A stretch of 64,000 nucleotides of DNA from Oricola sp. (GTDB taxonomy: Bacteria > Pseudomonadota > Alphaproteobacteria > Rhizobiales > Rhizobiaceae), in the NCBI RefSeq assembly GCF_022763245.1, contig NZ_JALEGV010000032.1, forward strand, positions 124,001 to 188,000. Direction: 5' to 3'. Of this stretch, positions 1 through 7,713 are shown piece after piece. Under the pieces are notes generated by a model, which was not told the DNA's origin, made no database searches, and worked only from the letters and a program-made list of their open reading frames with translations. Within the stretch, counting starts at the first letter, position 1. Each line of letters starts with the position of its first letter. Made by a program: the position numbers and the translations under genes.

Positions 1-919
1 AATGCGACGCGGAGACGAAGCCGCAGGCGATGGCCACCTCGACCACCGGCATGGACGACTGGATCAGCAGGTGGCGGGCGCGGTCGAGCCGGATCTCCAG
101 GTAATAGCGTGCGGGAGAGCGGCCCATTTCCTGGCGGAAGAGGCGTTCGATCTGGCGGCGCGACAGGCCGACATGGTCGGCGATCTCCACCAGCGACAGG
201 GGCTCCGACAGATTGGCCTCCATCAGTTCGATGATGGTGAGGACCTTGGGGTTCTGCACGCCGAGGCGCGCGCGCAAGGGCAGGCGCTGGCGGTCGGTCG
301 GGTTGCGCACCCGGTCGGTCAGCACGAGTTCGCAGATGCGGTTGACCGTGCCGTCGTCGAAATCACTGCTGATGATGGAGAGCATCATGTCGAGGGCGGC
401 GGTGCCGCCGGCGCAGGTGTAGATGTTGCCATCGACCTCGAACAGGTCTGAGAAGACGCTGACCTGCGGAAAGGACTCCTGGAAGCCGGGGAGGTCTTCC
501 CAGTGGATGGCGCAACGCTTGTTGTTGAGAAGGCCGGCCGCGCCGAGCGTGTGGGCGGCGGTGCACAGCGACGCAATCTTGACGCCGCGATTGTATTCCT
601 CGCGCAGCCAGGCCGACAGCGATTTGGACTGATAGCGCTCGATGTTCAGGCCGCCGCAGACGAAGACGATGGACGGGCGATGCTGCCCGAGCATCAGCTT
701 GCGCTCTTCTTCGATGGAGGTCTCGACCTTCACCTCGACGCCGTTCGATGCCGTGACGGGTTCGCCGGTCCTGCTGGCGAGGCGCCATTTGTAGGCGTCG
801 TAGCCCAGCACACGGTTGGCGCCGCGCAGCGGTTCGATCGCCGCCGAGAAGGCGAGCATGGTGAATTCGGGCTGGAGGTAGAAAACAACCGTCTTCTGCG
901 GCGCCGTCGCGTTCATCAT
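1..919 (-). CDS. GlxA-family transcriptional regulator (DJ-1/PfpI-like plus AraC HTH), 3' end cut by window edge
   Basis: Likely DNA-binding activator of a nitrogen or methyl-compound catabolic pathway. I translated it from the minus strand: 306 residues are visible and the C-terminus lies outside the window. Residues about 10-190 form a glutamine-amidotransferase-1/DJ-1-like sensor domain with Cys119 in the elbow IASLCTAAHTLG. Residues about 225-306 are an AraC helix-turn-helix domain (LVEIADHVGLSRRQIERLF). This architecture is shared by GbdR (glycine betaine), CdhR and ArgR-type activators. ATG codons at 919 and 916 are both possible starts. It lies 405 nt downstream of the corrinoid activator gene on the same strand, so it probably has its own promoter. 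The betaine-regulator role is inferred from the neighbouring C1 genes. Confidence 0.85.
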   Translation of the reverse strand, partial: MMNATAPQKTVVFYLQPEFTMLAFSAAIEPLRGANRVLGYDAYKWRLASRTGEPVTASNGVEVKVETSIEEERKLMLGQHRPSIVFVCGGLNIERYQSKSLSAWLREEYNRGVKIASLCTAAHTLGAAGLLNNKRCAIHWEDLPGFQESFPQVSVFSDLFEVDGNIYTCAGGTAALDMMLSIISSDFDDGTVNRICELVLTDRVRNPTDRQRLPLRARLGVQNPKVLTIIELMEANLSEPLSLVEIADHVGLSRRQIERLFRQEMGRSPARYYLEIRLDRARHLLIQSSMPVVEVAIACGFVSASH

Positions 920-1324
920 TGTGCCACTCTTGATCTGGTCGCGTGACGCATCGCGCGATGTCGTTTTCACGACAGAAAAACAGCCCTGCGCATTGCGGTC
1001 AATAGCAACTGTCGCAGCGGCAGAGGCGTGTGGGCGGGGTGGAAATACGATCGGATCGGCAGGCATCAGTCACTCCATGCAAAGGCGTTACACGGAGCAG
1101 CCAATTCGCGCCTGGGACGTTCCAGCGGCATGTTGGAGGCGCCGCATGGCATGGAACGGCCAGCTATTACAAAAGCGTTTCGAGGAGGATTGGAAGCAAC
1201 CGCGACAACGCTCCCTCATGGGCAGCTCGAACTCGCGCATATGCGCTTGCCGGCTTGCCGGCACAGTCTGCGTTGCGAAGGGCGCTGGCCATTTTGCGAC
1301 GTCGGGTGTGCAAGGGCCACCGGA
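920..1324. other. Intergenic region between the corrinoid activator and the GlxA-type regulator
   Basis: These 405 nt hold no convincing gene: the open frames here run into, or are antisense to, the flanking genes. The main structured element is the 21-bp-spaced TTGCGAA/TTGCGAC pair at 1273-1300, listed separately. The region should contain the promoter of the GlxA-type regulator, transcribed leftward. Confidence 0.5.
1273..1300. promoter_or_regulatory. Candidate AraC/GlxA-type operator, two direct half-sites 21 bp apart
   Basis: TTGCGAA at 1273-1279 and TTGCGAC at 1294-1300 are direct repeats starting exactly 21 bp apart, two helical turns. The same word at the same spacing occurs upstream of mttB-like genes at 9749-9776 and 19300-19327. 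AraC-family activators usually bind tandem half-sites about 21 bp apart. This copy lies upstream of the GlxA-type regulator gene, suggesting autoregulation. The assignment is inference. Confidence 0.45.
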
Positions 1325-3361
1325 TCAGCCGCGTGCGCGTCGTCCGCCTTCACGCCTGCGGCGTCCGCCTCGAGCGTCGTCGCTGGCGGGCGGGGTCTTT
1401 CTCGCCGGCAGGGTGACGGCCTTCGCCAGTTCGGGGAAGGGATCGATCTTGTTCGGCAGGGCCATGGCGGCGACGAAATGGTCCTGGAACTTGGCTTCCA
1501 GCGCCGTTTCGATCTTCTCGATCCTGCGCACGGTTTCCTCGACCTCGCGGCGATAGTCGCGGTTGATGAGCGCCATGCGGGCTCCGGTGCCTGCCGCGTT
1601 GCCGACGGCGGAGACCTTGGACAGGTCGCAATCGGGGATGAGGCCGAGCACCATCGCGTATTTCGGATCGATGAAGGAGCCGAAGGCGCCGGCGAAGCGG
1701 ATCGCGTCGACATGCTCGACGCCGAGCTTGTCCATCAGAAGCTTGATGCCGGCATAGAGCGCGGCCTTGGCGAGCTGGATGGCACGGATGTCGTTCTGGG
1801 TGACGGTGATCATCGGGTCGCCGTCATGCAGCACATAGGAGAAGGTGCGGCCATTGGCGACGATGCGCGGAGATTTCGCCGCAAGCGATCCGTCGACCAC
1901 ACCGTCCTCGGAGATGACACCGGCCAGGAACATCTCGGCGACGACCTCGATGATGCCCGATCCGCAGATGCCCGTGATGCCTGTCTTTTCAGTTGCTTCC
2001 GCGAATCCGCTCTCATCGGACCAGAGCTCCGAGCCGATCACGCGGAAGCGCGGCTCCAGCGTCTCGGGGTCGATGCGCACGCGCTCGATCGCACCCGGCG
2101 CGGCGCGCTGGCCGGCGGAGATTTCCGCGCCCTCGAAGGCGGGACCGGTGGGCGAAGAGGCGGCAACGACGCGCGCCGAACTGCCAAGCACGATCTCGGC
2201 ATTGGTGCCCACATCGACGAGCAGCATCATCTCGTCCTGGCGGTGCGGACCTTCGGCGAGCGTCGCGGCGGCGGCGTCCGCGCCGACATGGCCGGCGATA
2301 CAGGGCAGCACATAGACCCGGCAGCCGGGATTGGCGCTCAGGCCGAGATCGCCGGCACGGCTGTGCACGGCTCCTGAGACCGCCAACGCGAACGGCGCGC
2401 CGCCGAGTTCGGTCGGGTCGATGCCGAGGAACAGGTGATGCATGATCGGGTTGCCGACGAAGACTGCGTCGAGGATGTCGTTGCGATCGGCGCCGGATTC
2501 GTCGCAGACCTTGCCGATGAGCCCGTCGACGGCCTCGCGCACGGCCTTCGTCATCGCCTCGCGCCCGTCCGGGTTCATCATCACGTAGGAGACGCGGCTC
2601 ATCAGGTCCTCGCCGAAGCGGATCTGCGGGTTGGACGCGCCGGAGGACGCGATCACCTGGCCGGAGAGGAGCGAGGCCAGATGCATCGCGATGGTGGTCG
2701 AGCCGATGTCGCAGGCGAGCCCCCAAGCCTCGTTGTGCAGGCCGGGCCACAGCGCGATCATGCTGGCCTGGCCCGTCTCCGCGTCCTTGTGGATCGCCGC
2801 GGTGACGGCCCATTGCCCCTTGCGAAGGATCGCTTGCGTCTGGGCCAGGAGGTGGTGATCGACGAGAATGTCGGCATAGCCCCAGTCCCGATCCAGCGCC
2901 GCCTTCAGCCGGTCGAGATCGCCGAGCGGCTTGTGCATGTCGGGTTCCTCGACCTCGACATAGCAGAGCTGGACGGCGGGCTTGCGCGCGAAGACGCGGG
3001 TGTCGGCCGCCTTGCGGACGATCTGCGCGTTGATCTGGACATCCTGGGGCACGTCGATGACGAGATCGCCCTGAACGGTCGCCGAGCAGGAGAGGCGGCG
3101 ACCGGGCTTCAGCTCGCGTTTCTCGGCGTAGCGCTGTTCCTTCGGCCCGAAGGGCGAGAGATGGTCCTCGGCGGACGTGATGCCGTGCTTGGCGAACTGG
3201 CCCTCCTGCACCTCGACCTGGCAACGGCCGCAAATGCCGCGACCGCCGCACACGCTCTCGACATAGACGCCGAGCTGGCGGGCCGCGTCGAGCACGGGCG
3301 TGCCGACCGGAAAGCGTCCGCGCTTGCCCGAGGGCATGAAGAGGATGAGGGGGTCGGTCAT
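1325..3361 (-). CDS. Reductive activator of corrinoid proteins (2Fe-2S plus ASKHA domain, RACo/RamA-like)
   Basis: Predicted ATP-dependent reductase that returns inactive Co(II) corrinoid to Co(I) so methyl transfer can resume. The 678-residue protein starts with a plant-type [2Fe-2S] ferredoxin domain with ligands Cys38, Cys44, Cys47 and Cys92. It continues into the DUF4445/ASKHA ATPase region with sugar-kinase-like phosphate loops (ACDIGSTTIA, LLVDVGTNAEI, GICGSGIIEVVAEM). The length fits RACo-type activators. The last about 16 residues are an unusual basic tail rich in GRR and RRR. The ATG at 3361 places the ferredoxin fold at the N-terminus as in homologues. It shares strand and pathway with the methyl-THF methyltransferase upstream, from which it is separated by tRNA-like genes on the other strand. 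Confidence 0.9.
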   Translation of the reverse strand: MTDPLILFMPSGKRGRFPVGTPVLDAARQLGVYVESVCGGRGICGRCQVEVQEGQFAKHGITSAEDHLSPFGPKEQRYAEKRELKPGRRLSCSATVQGDLVIDVPQDVQINAQIVRKAADTRVFARKPAVQLCYVEVEEPDMHKPLGDLDRLKAALDRDWGYADILVDHHLLAQTQAILRKGQWAVTAAIHKDAETGQASMIALWPGLHNEAWGLACDIGSTTIAMHLASLLSGQVIASSGASNPQIRFGEDLMSRVSYVMMNPDGREAMTKAVREAVDGLIGKVCDESGADRNDILDAVFVGNPIMHHLFLGIDPTELGGAPFALAVSGAVHSRAGDLGLSANPGCRVYVLPCIAGHVGADAAAATLAEGPHRQDEMMLLVDVGTNAEIVLGSSARVVAASSPTGPAFEGAEISAGQRAAPGAIERVRIDPETLEPRFRVIGSELWSDESGFAEATEKTGITGICGSGIIEVVAEMFLAGVISEDGVVDGSLAAKSPRIVANGRTFSYVLHDGDPMITVTQNDIRAIQLAKAALYAGIKLLMDKLGVEHVDAIRFAGAFGSFIDPKYAMVLGLIPDCDLSKVSAVGNAAGTGARMALINRDYRREVEETVRRIEKIETALEAKFQDHFVAAMALPNKIDPFPELAKAVTLPARKTPPASDDARGGRRRREGGRRARG

Positions 3362-3580
3362 CTCTGGCGTCTTCCGGCAACCGTCAGCCTGGTCGCAAGA
3401 CCCGGGACTTGTCGTCCGCGTGCGGTGTTGACATGCGGAATCGTCTCGGTCATAGAGCCGCCCATGAAGACCTTTGTTTCCATGGTTGCAGTCTCTTCGG
3501 AGCGACTATCCCTGCTCGCATAGCGGCGAGCGGGTTTTTCTGCGTCTTCATTTTCCAAGACAATTTCTCCCGCGATCGAC

Positions 3581-3658
3581 GCGGGTATAGCCCGACCCGG
3601 CCGAGGCAACGGACCTGAAGTGCGCTCGGCACGGGTTCGCGCTTCATCACCCGCACCA
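3581..3658 (+). pseudogene. Degenerate tRNA-like sequence, probable pseudo-tRNA
   Basis: The ends still pair (GCGGGT with ACCCGC, followed by ACCA), and the TAGCCC...GAGGCA D-arm matches the two intact tRNA-like genes downstream. The anticodon stem does not close with five pairs, and the T-stem opposite TTCG is broken. Total length is 78 nt against 77 for its neighbours. It ends 7 nt before the next copy. I read it as a decayed third member of the array. An alternative fold (GAAG..GCGC with GCGC..CTTC, 3618-3646) is possible. Confidence 0.5.
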
Positions 3659-3665
3659 GATCCCA

Positions 3666-3742
3666 GCGAGCGTAGCCCAATCGGAAGAGGCACTGCACTA
3701 AGAATGCAGTCAGTGTGGGTTCGAATCCCACCGCTCGCACCA
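3666..3742 (+). tRNA. tRNA-like gene, anticodon AAG (Leu codon CTT) but class-I short variable loop
   Basis: It folds as a cloverleaf: 7-bp acceptor GCGAGCG/CGCTCGC, 3-bp GCC/GGC D-stem, anticodon stem CTGCA/TGCAG with loop CTAAGAA (anticodon AAG), 5-nt variable loop, T-arm GTGGG-TTCGAAT-CCCAC, and an encoded ACCA end. Bacterial tRNA-Leu normally has a long variable arm, which is missing here. An unmodified A34 outside tRNA-Arg is also unusual. What amino acid it carries, if any, cannot be told from the sequence. Confidence 0.8.
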
Positions 3743-3743
3743 T

Positions 3744-3820
3744 CGGAGGGTAGCCCAAATGGTAGAGGCCACGTCCTCAGACGGCGTCCAGTGCGGGTTC
3801 GAATCCCGTCCCTCCGACCA
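3744..3820 (+). tRNA. tRNA-like gene, anticodon CAG (Leu codon CTG) but class-I short variable loop
   Basis: Acceptor CGGAGGG/CCCTCCG, extendable to 8 bp with T3743; D-arm GCC..GGC; anticodon stem ACGTC/GGCGT (one T-G pair) with loop CTCAGAC (anticodon CAG); 5-nt variable loop; T-arm GCGGG-TTCGAAT-CCCGT; encoded ACCA. It starts one nucleotide after the previous tRNA-like gene ends, and the two clearly share ancestry (TAGCCCAA, GGTAGAGGC, CAGTG). Like its neighbour it lacks the long arm expected of leucine tRNAs. Confidence 0.8.
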
Positions 3821-3838
3821 GTTTCCGCGTTCATCGGG

Positions 3839-4927
3839 TCAGGCGCGGGCGCGCCGCGCCTCGCGTCCGGCGCCGCCGCGACGGCCGCGCGCACCGGCGG
3901 GCGCGGCATCGGGATCGCGGTTGAAGGCGATCCATGACGCGCCACCTGCATCCTGGTTGAGCAGGAAGTTGGCGGCGCGGATCGCTTCCATCTCCTTGCC
4001 GGGCCGAGGCTTGGTGGAGCCGAGGCCGAAGAGCTTGCAGAAGGCCTCGTCATCCATGTCCGGCGGCAGGAATACGCCCGCCGCTTCGACTTCGGCCTTT
4101 TTCTCGGCGATCTTCTTCGGTCCGACCGGCAGCGCGACCGGGTTCATGATCGCGCTGGTCATGCCGGCCGCATAGGCCATTGGCAGGAAGGCGTTGTTGA
4201 TGCCGTGCCGGTTCGGCAGGCCGAACGAGATGTTGGACGCGCCGCAGGTGGTGTTGACGCCCAGCTCCTCGCGGAGGCGGCGCACCAATGTGAAGACCTG
4301 GTGTCCCGCGGTGGCCATCGCGCCGATGGGCATCACCAGCGGATCGACGACGATGTCATGCGCCTTGATGCCGAAATCGGCAGCGCGCTCGACGATCTTC
4401 TTCGCAACGGCGAATCGGACGTCGGGGTCCTCGGAAATCCCGGTGTCGTCGTTGGAGATCGCGACGACCGGCACATCGTATTTCTTGACCAGCGGAAGGA
4501 CCTTCTCCAGCCGCTCTTCCTCGCCGGTGACCGAATTCAGCAACGGACGGCCCTTGGCGGCCTGAAGCCCGGCCTCCAGCGCCCCCGGCACCGAGGAATC
4601 GATGCAAAGAGGGCAATCCGTGACTGCCTGCACCGTTTCGATCAGCTGCGGCATCAGCATCGGCTCGACGAAGTTGTTGTCCGCATAGCGCGGATCTTCG
4701 CCCATCTTGTTGGAGAACACAGCGCCCGAATTGATGTCGAGCACGGTGGCGCCGGCTTCCACCTGCGCTACCGCGTCGGCCTGCACGCGCGAGAAATCGC
4801 CGCGCTCCAGTTCCTCGTTGAGCACCTTGCGGCCTGTCGGATTGATGCGTTCGCCGATAACGCAGAATGGCTGGTCGAAGCCGATGACGACTTCCCTGGT
4901 TGCCGAGGCGACGATGGTGCGAGCCAT
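3839..4927 (-). CDS. Methyltetrahydrofolate:corrinoid methyltransferase (pterin-binding TIM barrel)
   Basis: Predicted to move the methyl group between a methyl-corrinoid carrier and tetrahydrofolate, linking MttB-type demethylation to folate. The 362-residue protein has the DHPS-like pterin-binding signatures of MtgA/AcsE/MetH-type enzymes: GERINPTGRK near residue 25, AGATVLDINSGA, PLCIDSS, a VDPLVMPIGA strand and GASNISFGLPNR. The C-terminal about 25 residues are an Arg/Gly/Ala-rich tail (RGRRGG...REARRARA) outside the catalytic barrel. The gene starts 10 nt after the methylene-THF reductase-like gene ends, so they are co-transcribed. A 22-bp palindrome about 35 nt upstream of the ATG suggests an additional internal promoter or operator. 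Confidence 0.9.
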   Translation of the reverse strand: MARTIVASATREVVIGFDQPFCVIGERINPTGRKVLNEELERGDFSRVQADAVAQVEAGATVLDINSGAVFSNKMGEDPRYADNNFVEPMLMPQLIETVQAVTDCPLCIDSSVPGALEAGLQAAKGRPLLNSVTGEEERLEKVLPLVKKYDVPVVAISNDDTGISEDPDVRFAVAKKIVERAADFGIKAHDIVVDPLVMPIGAMATAGHQVFTLVRRLREELGVNTTCGASNISFGLPNRHGINNAFLPMAYAAGMTSAIMNPVALPVGPKKIAEKKAEVEAAGVFLPPDMDDEAFCKLFGLGSTKPRPGKEMEAIRAANFLLNQDAGGASWIAFNRDPDAAPAGARGRRGGAGREARRARA

Positions 4928-4937
4928 GGATGGATCC

Positions 4938-5840
4938 CTAGGACTGAGAGTTCATAGAAGGATATAAGGATGTCTTTATATCCCATGTTCCGCGCTCTTC
5001 AAGCCACTCGGCAGACTTTTTGATGCCGCCGAAGGGGAAGACGTGAATTTGCTTGATCGCCGAACCCGGAGTGGTGAGGGCGTGTTTCTCTATCGGACCG
5101 ACCACGCCTTCCGGCGAATGGCTGGTTGCGAGCGTCGCCAGGGAGCGTGTGCGCTTCTTGAAGAAATCGAGCGAATTGCCGACACCGCACATGGCGGCAT
5201 ACTTGATCAGCGTCGTGATCTTGGCCGGGCCGGCGACGCCGAGATGAACCGGCAGGTCGATGCCGCTCGCACGCAGGCCTTCCGCCCAGTTCACGAACTT
5301 CTCGGCGTCGAAGCCGAACTGGGTGACGATGCGGATCTGCGCGCCGGTGCGTTCGCCGAAGGATTTCTTCAAGCGCAGCGCTTCGATCGCGACGTCCTCG
5401 GAGAAATCGGGGCTGCCTTCCGGATGGCCGGCAACGCCGATCTGGGTGACGCCGTATTTGTCGAAAAAGCCGGTCTCCAGCACCTCCATGGAGGACGAGA
5501 AGTCTCCGGCCTGGCGTTCCAGCCCGCCGCCGATGACCAGCACGTCATGAACGCCGGCTTCGGCGGTCATCGCCTTGATGCGGCTCTCCAGCGCGGCTTT
5601 CGTCGTCAGGCGGCGCGAAGCGAAATGCGGCACCGGCGTGTAGCCGAGATCGTGCACGCGTTTGGCCGCGGCAACGAGCGTCTCGTTGGAATCCGTGCCG
5701 ACATCGGTGATGTAGACGCGCACGCCCCTGGGAAACAGGCCCGGAAGATCGGCCGATTCCACCGCCTGTTTCGGCGAAACCTCGATCGACGCCGCGATCC
5801 GGTCCGCGGCTTTGCCCTTGTCCATGTCTGACACGCTCAT
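4938..5840 (-). CDS. Methylenetetrahydrofolate reductase-like protein (MetF superfamily)
   Basis: Predicted flavin-dependent enzyme interconverting methyl-THF and methylene-THF; in a demethylating organism it would feed methyl groups towards formyl-THF or serine. It has 300 residues, close to MetF length. The barrel is recognisable by VYITDVGTD, LGYTPVPHFASRRL, DVLVIGGG, IGVAGHPEGSP (cf. the MetF AxYPExH segment), RIVTQFGFD and LPVHLGVAGPA. It overlaps the upstream small gene by 4 nt (ATGA) and is followed after 10 nt by the methyl-THF methyltransferase. Its last codons overlap the 4961-4982 palindrome. It could alternatively serve methionine synthesis. Confidence 0.85.
   Translation of the reverse strand: MSVSDMDKGKAADRIAASIEVSPKQAVESADLPGLFPRGVRVYITDVGTDSNETLVAAAKRVHDLGYTPVPHFASRRLTTKAALESRIKAMTAEAGVHDVLVIGGGLERQAGDFSSSMEVLETGFFDKYGVTQIGVAGHPEGSPDFSEDVAIEALRLKKSFGERTGAQIRIVTQFGFDAEKFVNWAEGLRASGIDLPVHLGVAGPAKITTLIKYAAMCGVGNSLDFFKKRTRSLATLATSHSPEGVVGPIEKHALTTPGSAIKQIHVFPFGGIKKSAEWLEERGTWDIKTSLYPSMNSQS
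4961..4982. promoter_or_regulatory. 22-bp palindrome, candidate methionine/SAM-cycle operator (copy 1)
   Basis: Arms GATATAAGGA and TCTTTATATC with a 2-nt spacer form an inverted repeat with one mismatch. It is AT-rich inside GC-rich coding DNA at the 3' end of the reductase gene, about 35 nt upstream of the methyl-THF methyltransferase ATG. An almost identical, perfect copy at 30821-30842 precedes the homocysteine methyltransferase gene. The layout resembles operators of ArsR-family S-adenosylhomocysteine regulators (SahR type); that link is inference. Confidence 0.55.
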
Positions 5841-6145
5841 CGCCCGTCCTCCTCGTATCCTTCGTTTTTCACGAGAGCGGCGAGCCGCTCCTTCGTGTAG
5901 ACCGTTTCGATTTCCGCCATGGCGGCATCGGCTTCAGCTTCCAGTTCGTCGCTCACCTTGACGGCATCCGCCTTGCGCCACTCCGCCAGATAGGCGTCGC
6001 TGTCGCGTGCGCCGACGCGCATCGCGCACATGTCGATCGCTTCCGTGAAGCGCAGCGGCAATTCGCGTTTGGCGGTGTCGCGGCGTTTTCGAATGATCAC
6101 CTGGGCGGGAATGTCGCGCCAGTAGACGATGATCTTGTCTGCCAA
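5837..6145 (-). CDS. Small 'virulence factor' family protein (PF13769-like)
   Basis: This 102-residue protein (starts MADKIIVYWRDIPAQVI) matches, from memory, the small 'Virulence_fact' family found in alphaproteobacteria. It is charged, with no signal peptide or membrane segment: a beta-rich N-terminal half with an RKRRDTAKRELP basic stretch and an acidic helical C-terminal half. The stop overlaps the start of the methylene-THF reductase-like gene by 4 nt, which implies translational coupling. I infer a partner role in that enzyme or in the C1 module; the family name says little about function. Confidence 0.7.
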   Translation of the reverse strand: MADKIIVYWRDIPAQVIIRKRRDTAKRELPLRFTEAIDMCAMRVGARDSDAYLAEWRKADAVKVSDELEAEADAAMAEIETVYTKERLAALVKNEGYEEDGR

Positions 6146-6251
6146 GGTCGTTCTCCGTGTCGTGTGTCAGCATTGCCGCAAGGCGGAAGTCCCGGCTTGT
6201 TACCGGACGACGCGCGGCAATTCAAAAACGACAGGGCCCGGCGGCGCGGGT

Positions 6252-6911
6252 TCAGAGCAGCCAGGAATGGGCGAAGGCGTGGGCGACGAGCACGACACCG
6301 ACCATGATGCAAATGGCGACCACGCCGACGATCGTGCCGATCGCCAGCCAGACGCCGTCGCGCTCCGACAGCGCGATCCCGCAGATGCAGACCGCGAGCG
6401 CGGGCAGCCAGTTGCCGAAGGGAATCGGGATGACCACGGCAATCGCATAGATGAGCGCGATCACGCCGACGATCTTTTCCGCGCTCTTGGCGTTGGGGAA
6501 CGGCCAGTATCGTGGGCGCACCCAGTTTTCCATGCGGATCAGGAAGGGGATCAGCCAGGTCGTCATCTTGTGAAACGCCTTCTGGCTGAGCGAGCGTTTC
6601 AGGAAGAAGCGGGGCAGCCAGACCGTCGGGTAGCCGAACACCATCTGGAAGGCGACCAACACGATCGGCACGCCGAGCAGCACGGTGGAACCGGGCGGAA
6701 AGGGCAGGAGGTTCAGGCCGGCGGTGAAGACGAGAAAGGTGGCGAAGGAGCGGTCGGCGAGCGCGTTGCGAATACGGCGGACGCTGACCTTGCCGTGCTC
6801 CTCGCCCGCGAGCTCGCTCAGGACCTGCGACAGCGGTCGCGGATGGCAGTAGGTTGCCGTTTCCTCGACCGGTTCGAATTCTGCCGGACCCTGCTGCAGC
6901 ATGTTGTTCAC
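6252..6911 (-). CDS. exoD: ExoD-family exopolysaccharide synthesis membrane protein
   Basis: Integral membrane protein of the ExoD family, originally linked to exopolysaccharide production and alkali tolerance in rhizobia; its biochemical role is not settled. The 219 residues show a soluble N-terminal helix-rich part (LSQVLSELAGEEHGKVSVRRIRNAL) followed by hydrophobic segments around 55-75, 80-100, 145-170 and 175-215. The conserved LLPFPPGSTVLLGVP segment is present. It stands alone, on the same strand as the C1 genes but with gaps of over 50 nt on both sides. Confidence 0.85.
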   Translation of the reverse strand: MNNMLQQGPAEFEPVEETATYCHPRPLSQVLSELAGEEHGKVSVRRIRNALADRSFATFLVFTAGLNLLPFPPGSTVLLGVPIVLVAFQMVFGYPTVWLPRFFLKRSLSQKAFHKMTTWLIPFLIRMENWVRPRYWPFPNAKSAEKIVGVIALIYAIAVVIPIPFGNWLPALAVCICGIALSERDGVWLAIGTIVGVVAICIMVGVVLVAHAFAHSWLL

Positions 6912-6969
6912 AGTCCCCCGAGTGTGGCGCTCTTGGCGTGCAGATGCGTCAAATTGATGACCATAGCGG

Positions 6970-7608
6970 TCATTTGCGACGATTTGGTTTCACCTCCGCT
7001 CCCCCCAAATCGTCCGCCTCCCGCAGCGCCGAAGCCAGGTCGCCATATCCCGTCATTTTGCGTTCGAAGGCAAGTCCGAGGAAATCGGCCGCTTCCGAGG
7101 CTTTCCGGGTCAGTTCGGGATCGTCGGTCTGGGCGAGAAACAGCAGGCGCTCATAGGCGCCGAAATACATGTCGCGCAGTTCCGGATGGCGGTCGAGGCC
7201 GAGCGGGCGGACGAGGAAGGTCTCGAAGTGACGCGCCAGGAAGTCCGTCACGAAGAAGGTTGTCATGTAGTCGCCGTCCGCGGCGTCGAACGCGTCGTTT
7301 CCGATGTAGAACGAGAAACAATGCGGGCCGGCGATGCGGGCGACACCGTGCTTTTCGCAGACCTTGTCCAGCATGCCGCCGGTGCCGCAATCGGCGTAGC
7401 CGATGAAGATGTGCTCGTAGCCCTCGGCGCGCGCCTTGCGGATCGCCTCGTCGGCGGCCGGCGCGATCTTTTCGGGATGGTGGTGGTAGTCCGCCGGCAG
7501 GCAGGTCAGCGATATGTGCCCCAGATCGTTCATCCGGCACAGGTCGAGGATTTCCCGCGCAATCATGCCGCAGGCGATCACCCTGACCTTGTCTTCCGGC
7601 GCTTGCAC
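6970..7608 (-). CDS. DUF1638 domain-containing protein
   Basis: Cytoplasmic protein of 212 residues matching DUF1638: an N-terminal VIACGMIAREI strand-loop, YEHIFIGYADCGTGGMLD, and GPHCFSFYIGNDAF with paired Cys/His that could bind metal. DUF1638 proteins often lie beside corrinoid methyltransferase genes in methanogens and in bacteria that use methylamines. Here it lies between the ExoD gene and a glycosyltransferase, within 2 kb of the corrinoid carrier. A chaperone-like, metal or cobamide-handling role is inference. The start at 7608 fits the family length. Confidence 0.75.
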   Translation of the reverse strand: MQAPEDKVRVIACGMIAREILDLCRMNDLGHISLTCLPADYHHHPEKIAPAADEAIRKARAEGYEHIFIGYADCGTGGMLDKVCEKHGVARIAGPHCFSFYIGNDAFDAADGDYMTTFFVTDFLARHFETFLVRPLGLDRHPELRDMYFGAYERLLFLAQTDDPELTRKASEAADFLGLAFERKMTGYGDLASALREADDLGGAEVKPNRRK

Positions 7609-7713
7609 TCCCGTTCAGCCTTTTTCAACGCCCAATGTGGATACTCGCGGACACAGGGCTTGCCCATCGCTTTGCACCGGGTTCGAGCCGAAAGAGAAAA
7701 CGAGGCGACACCG

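Noticed and set aside
3392-3398. Single GTCGCAA half-site 31 nt upstream of the corrinoid activator gene
   Set aside because: No partner half-site at 21-bp spacing; one 7-mer alone is expected by chance.
3428-3457. TTGACA-17 nt-CATAGA promoter-like sequence on the plus strand
   Set aside because: The -10 match is poor and the link to the tRNA array 120 nt downstream is speculative, so it was not listed.
6974-6980. TTGCGAC near the DUF1638 stop
   Set aside because: It lies in the coding end of the gene and has no partner at 21 bp (the nearest similar word is 30 bp away).
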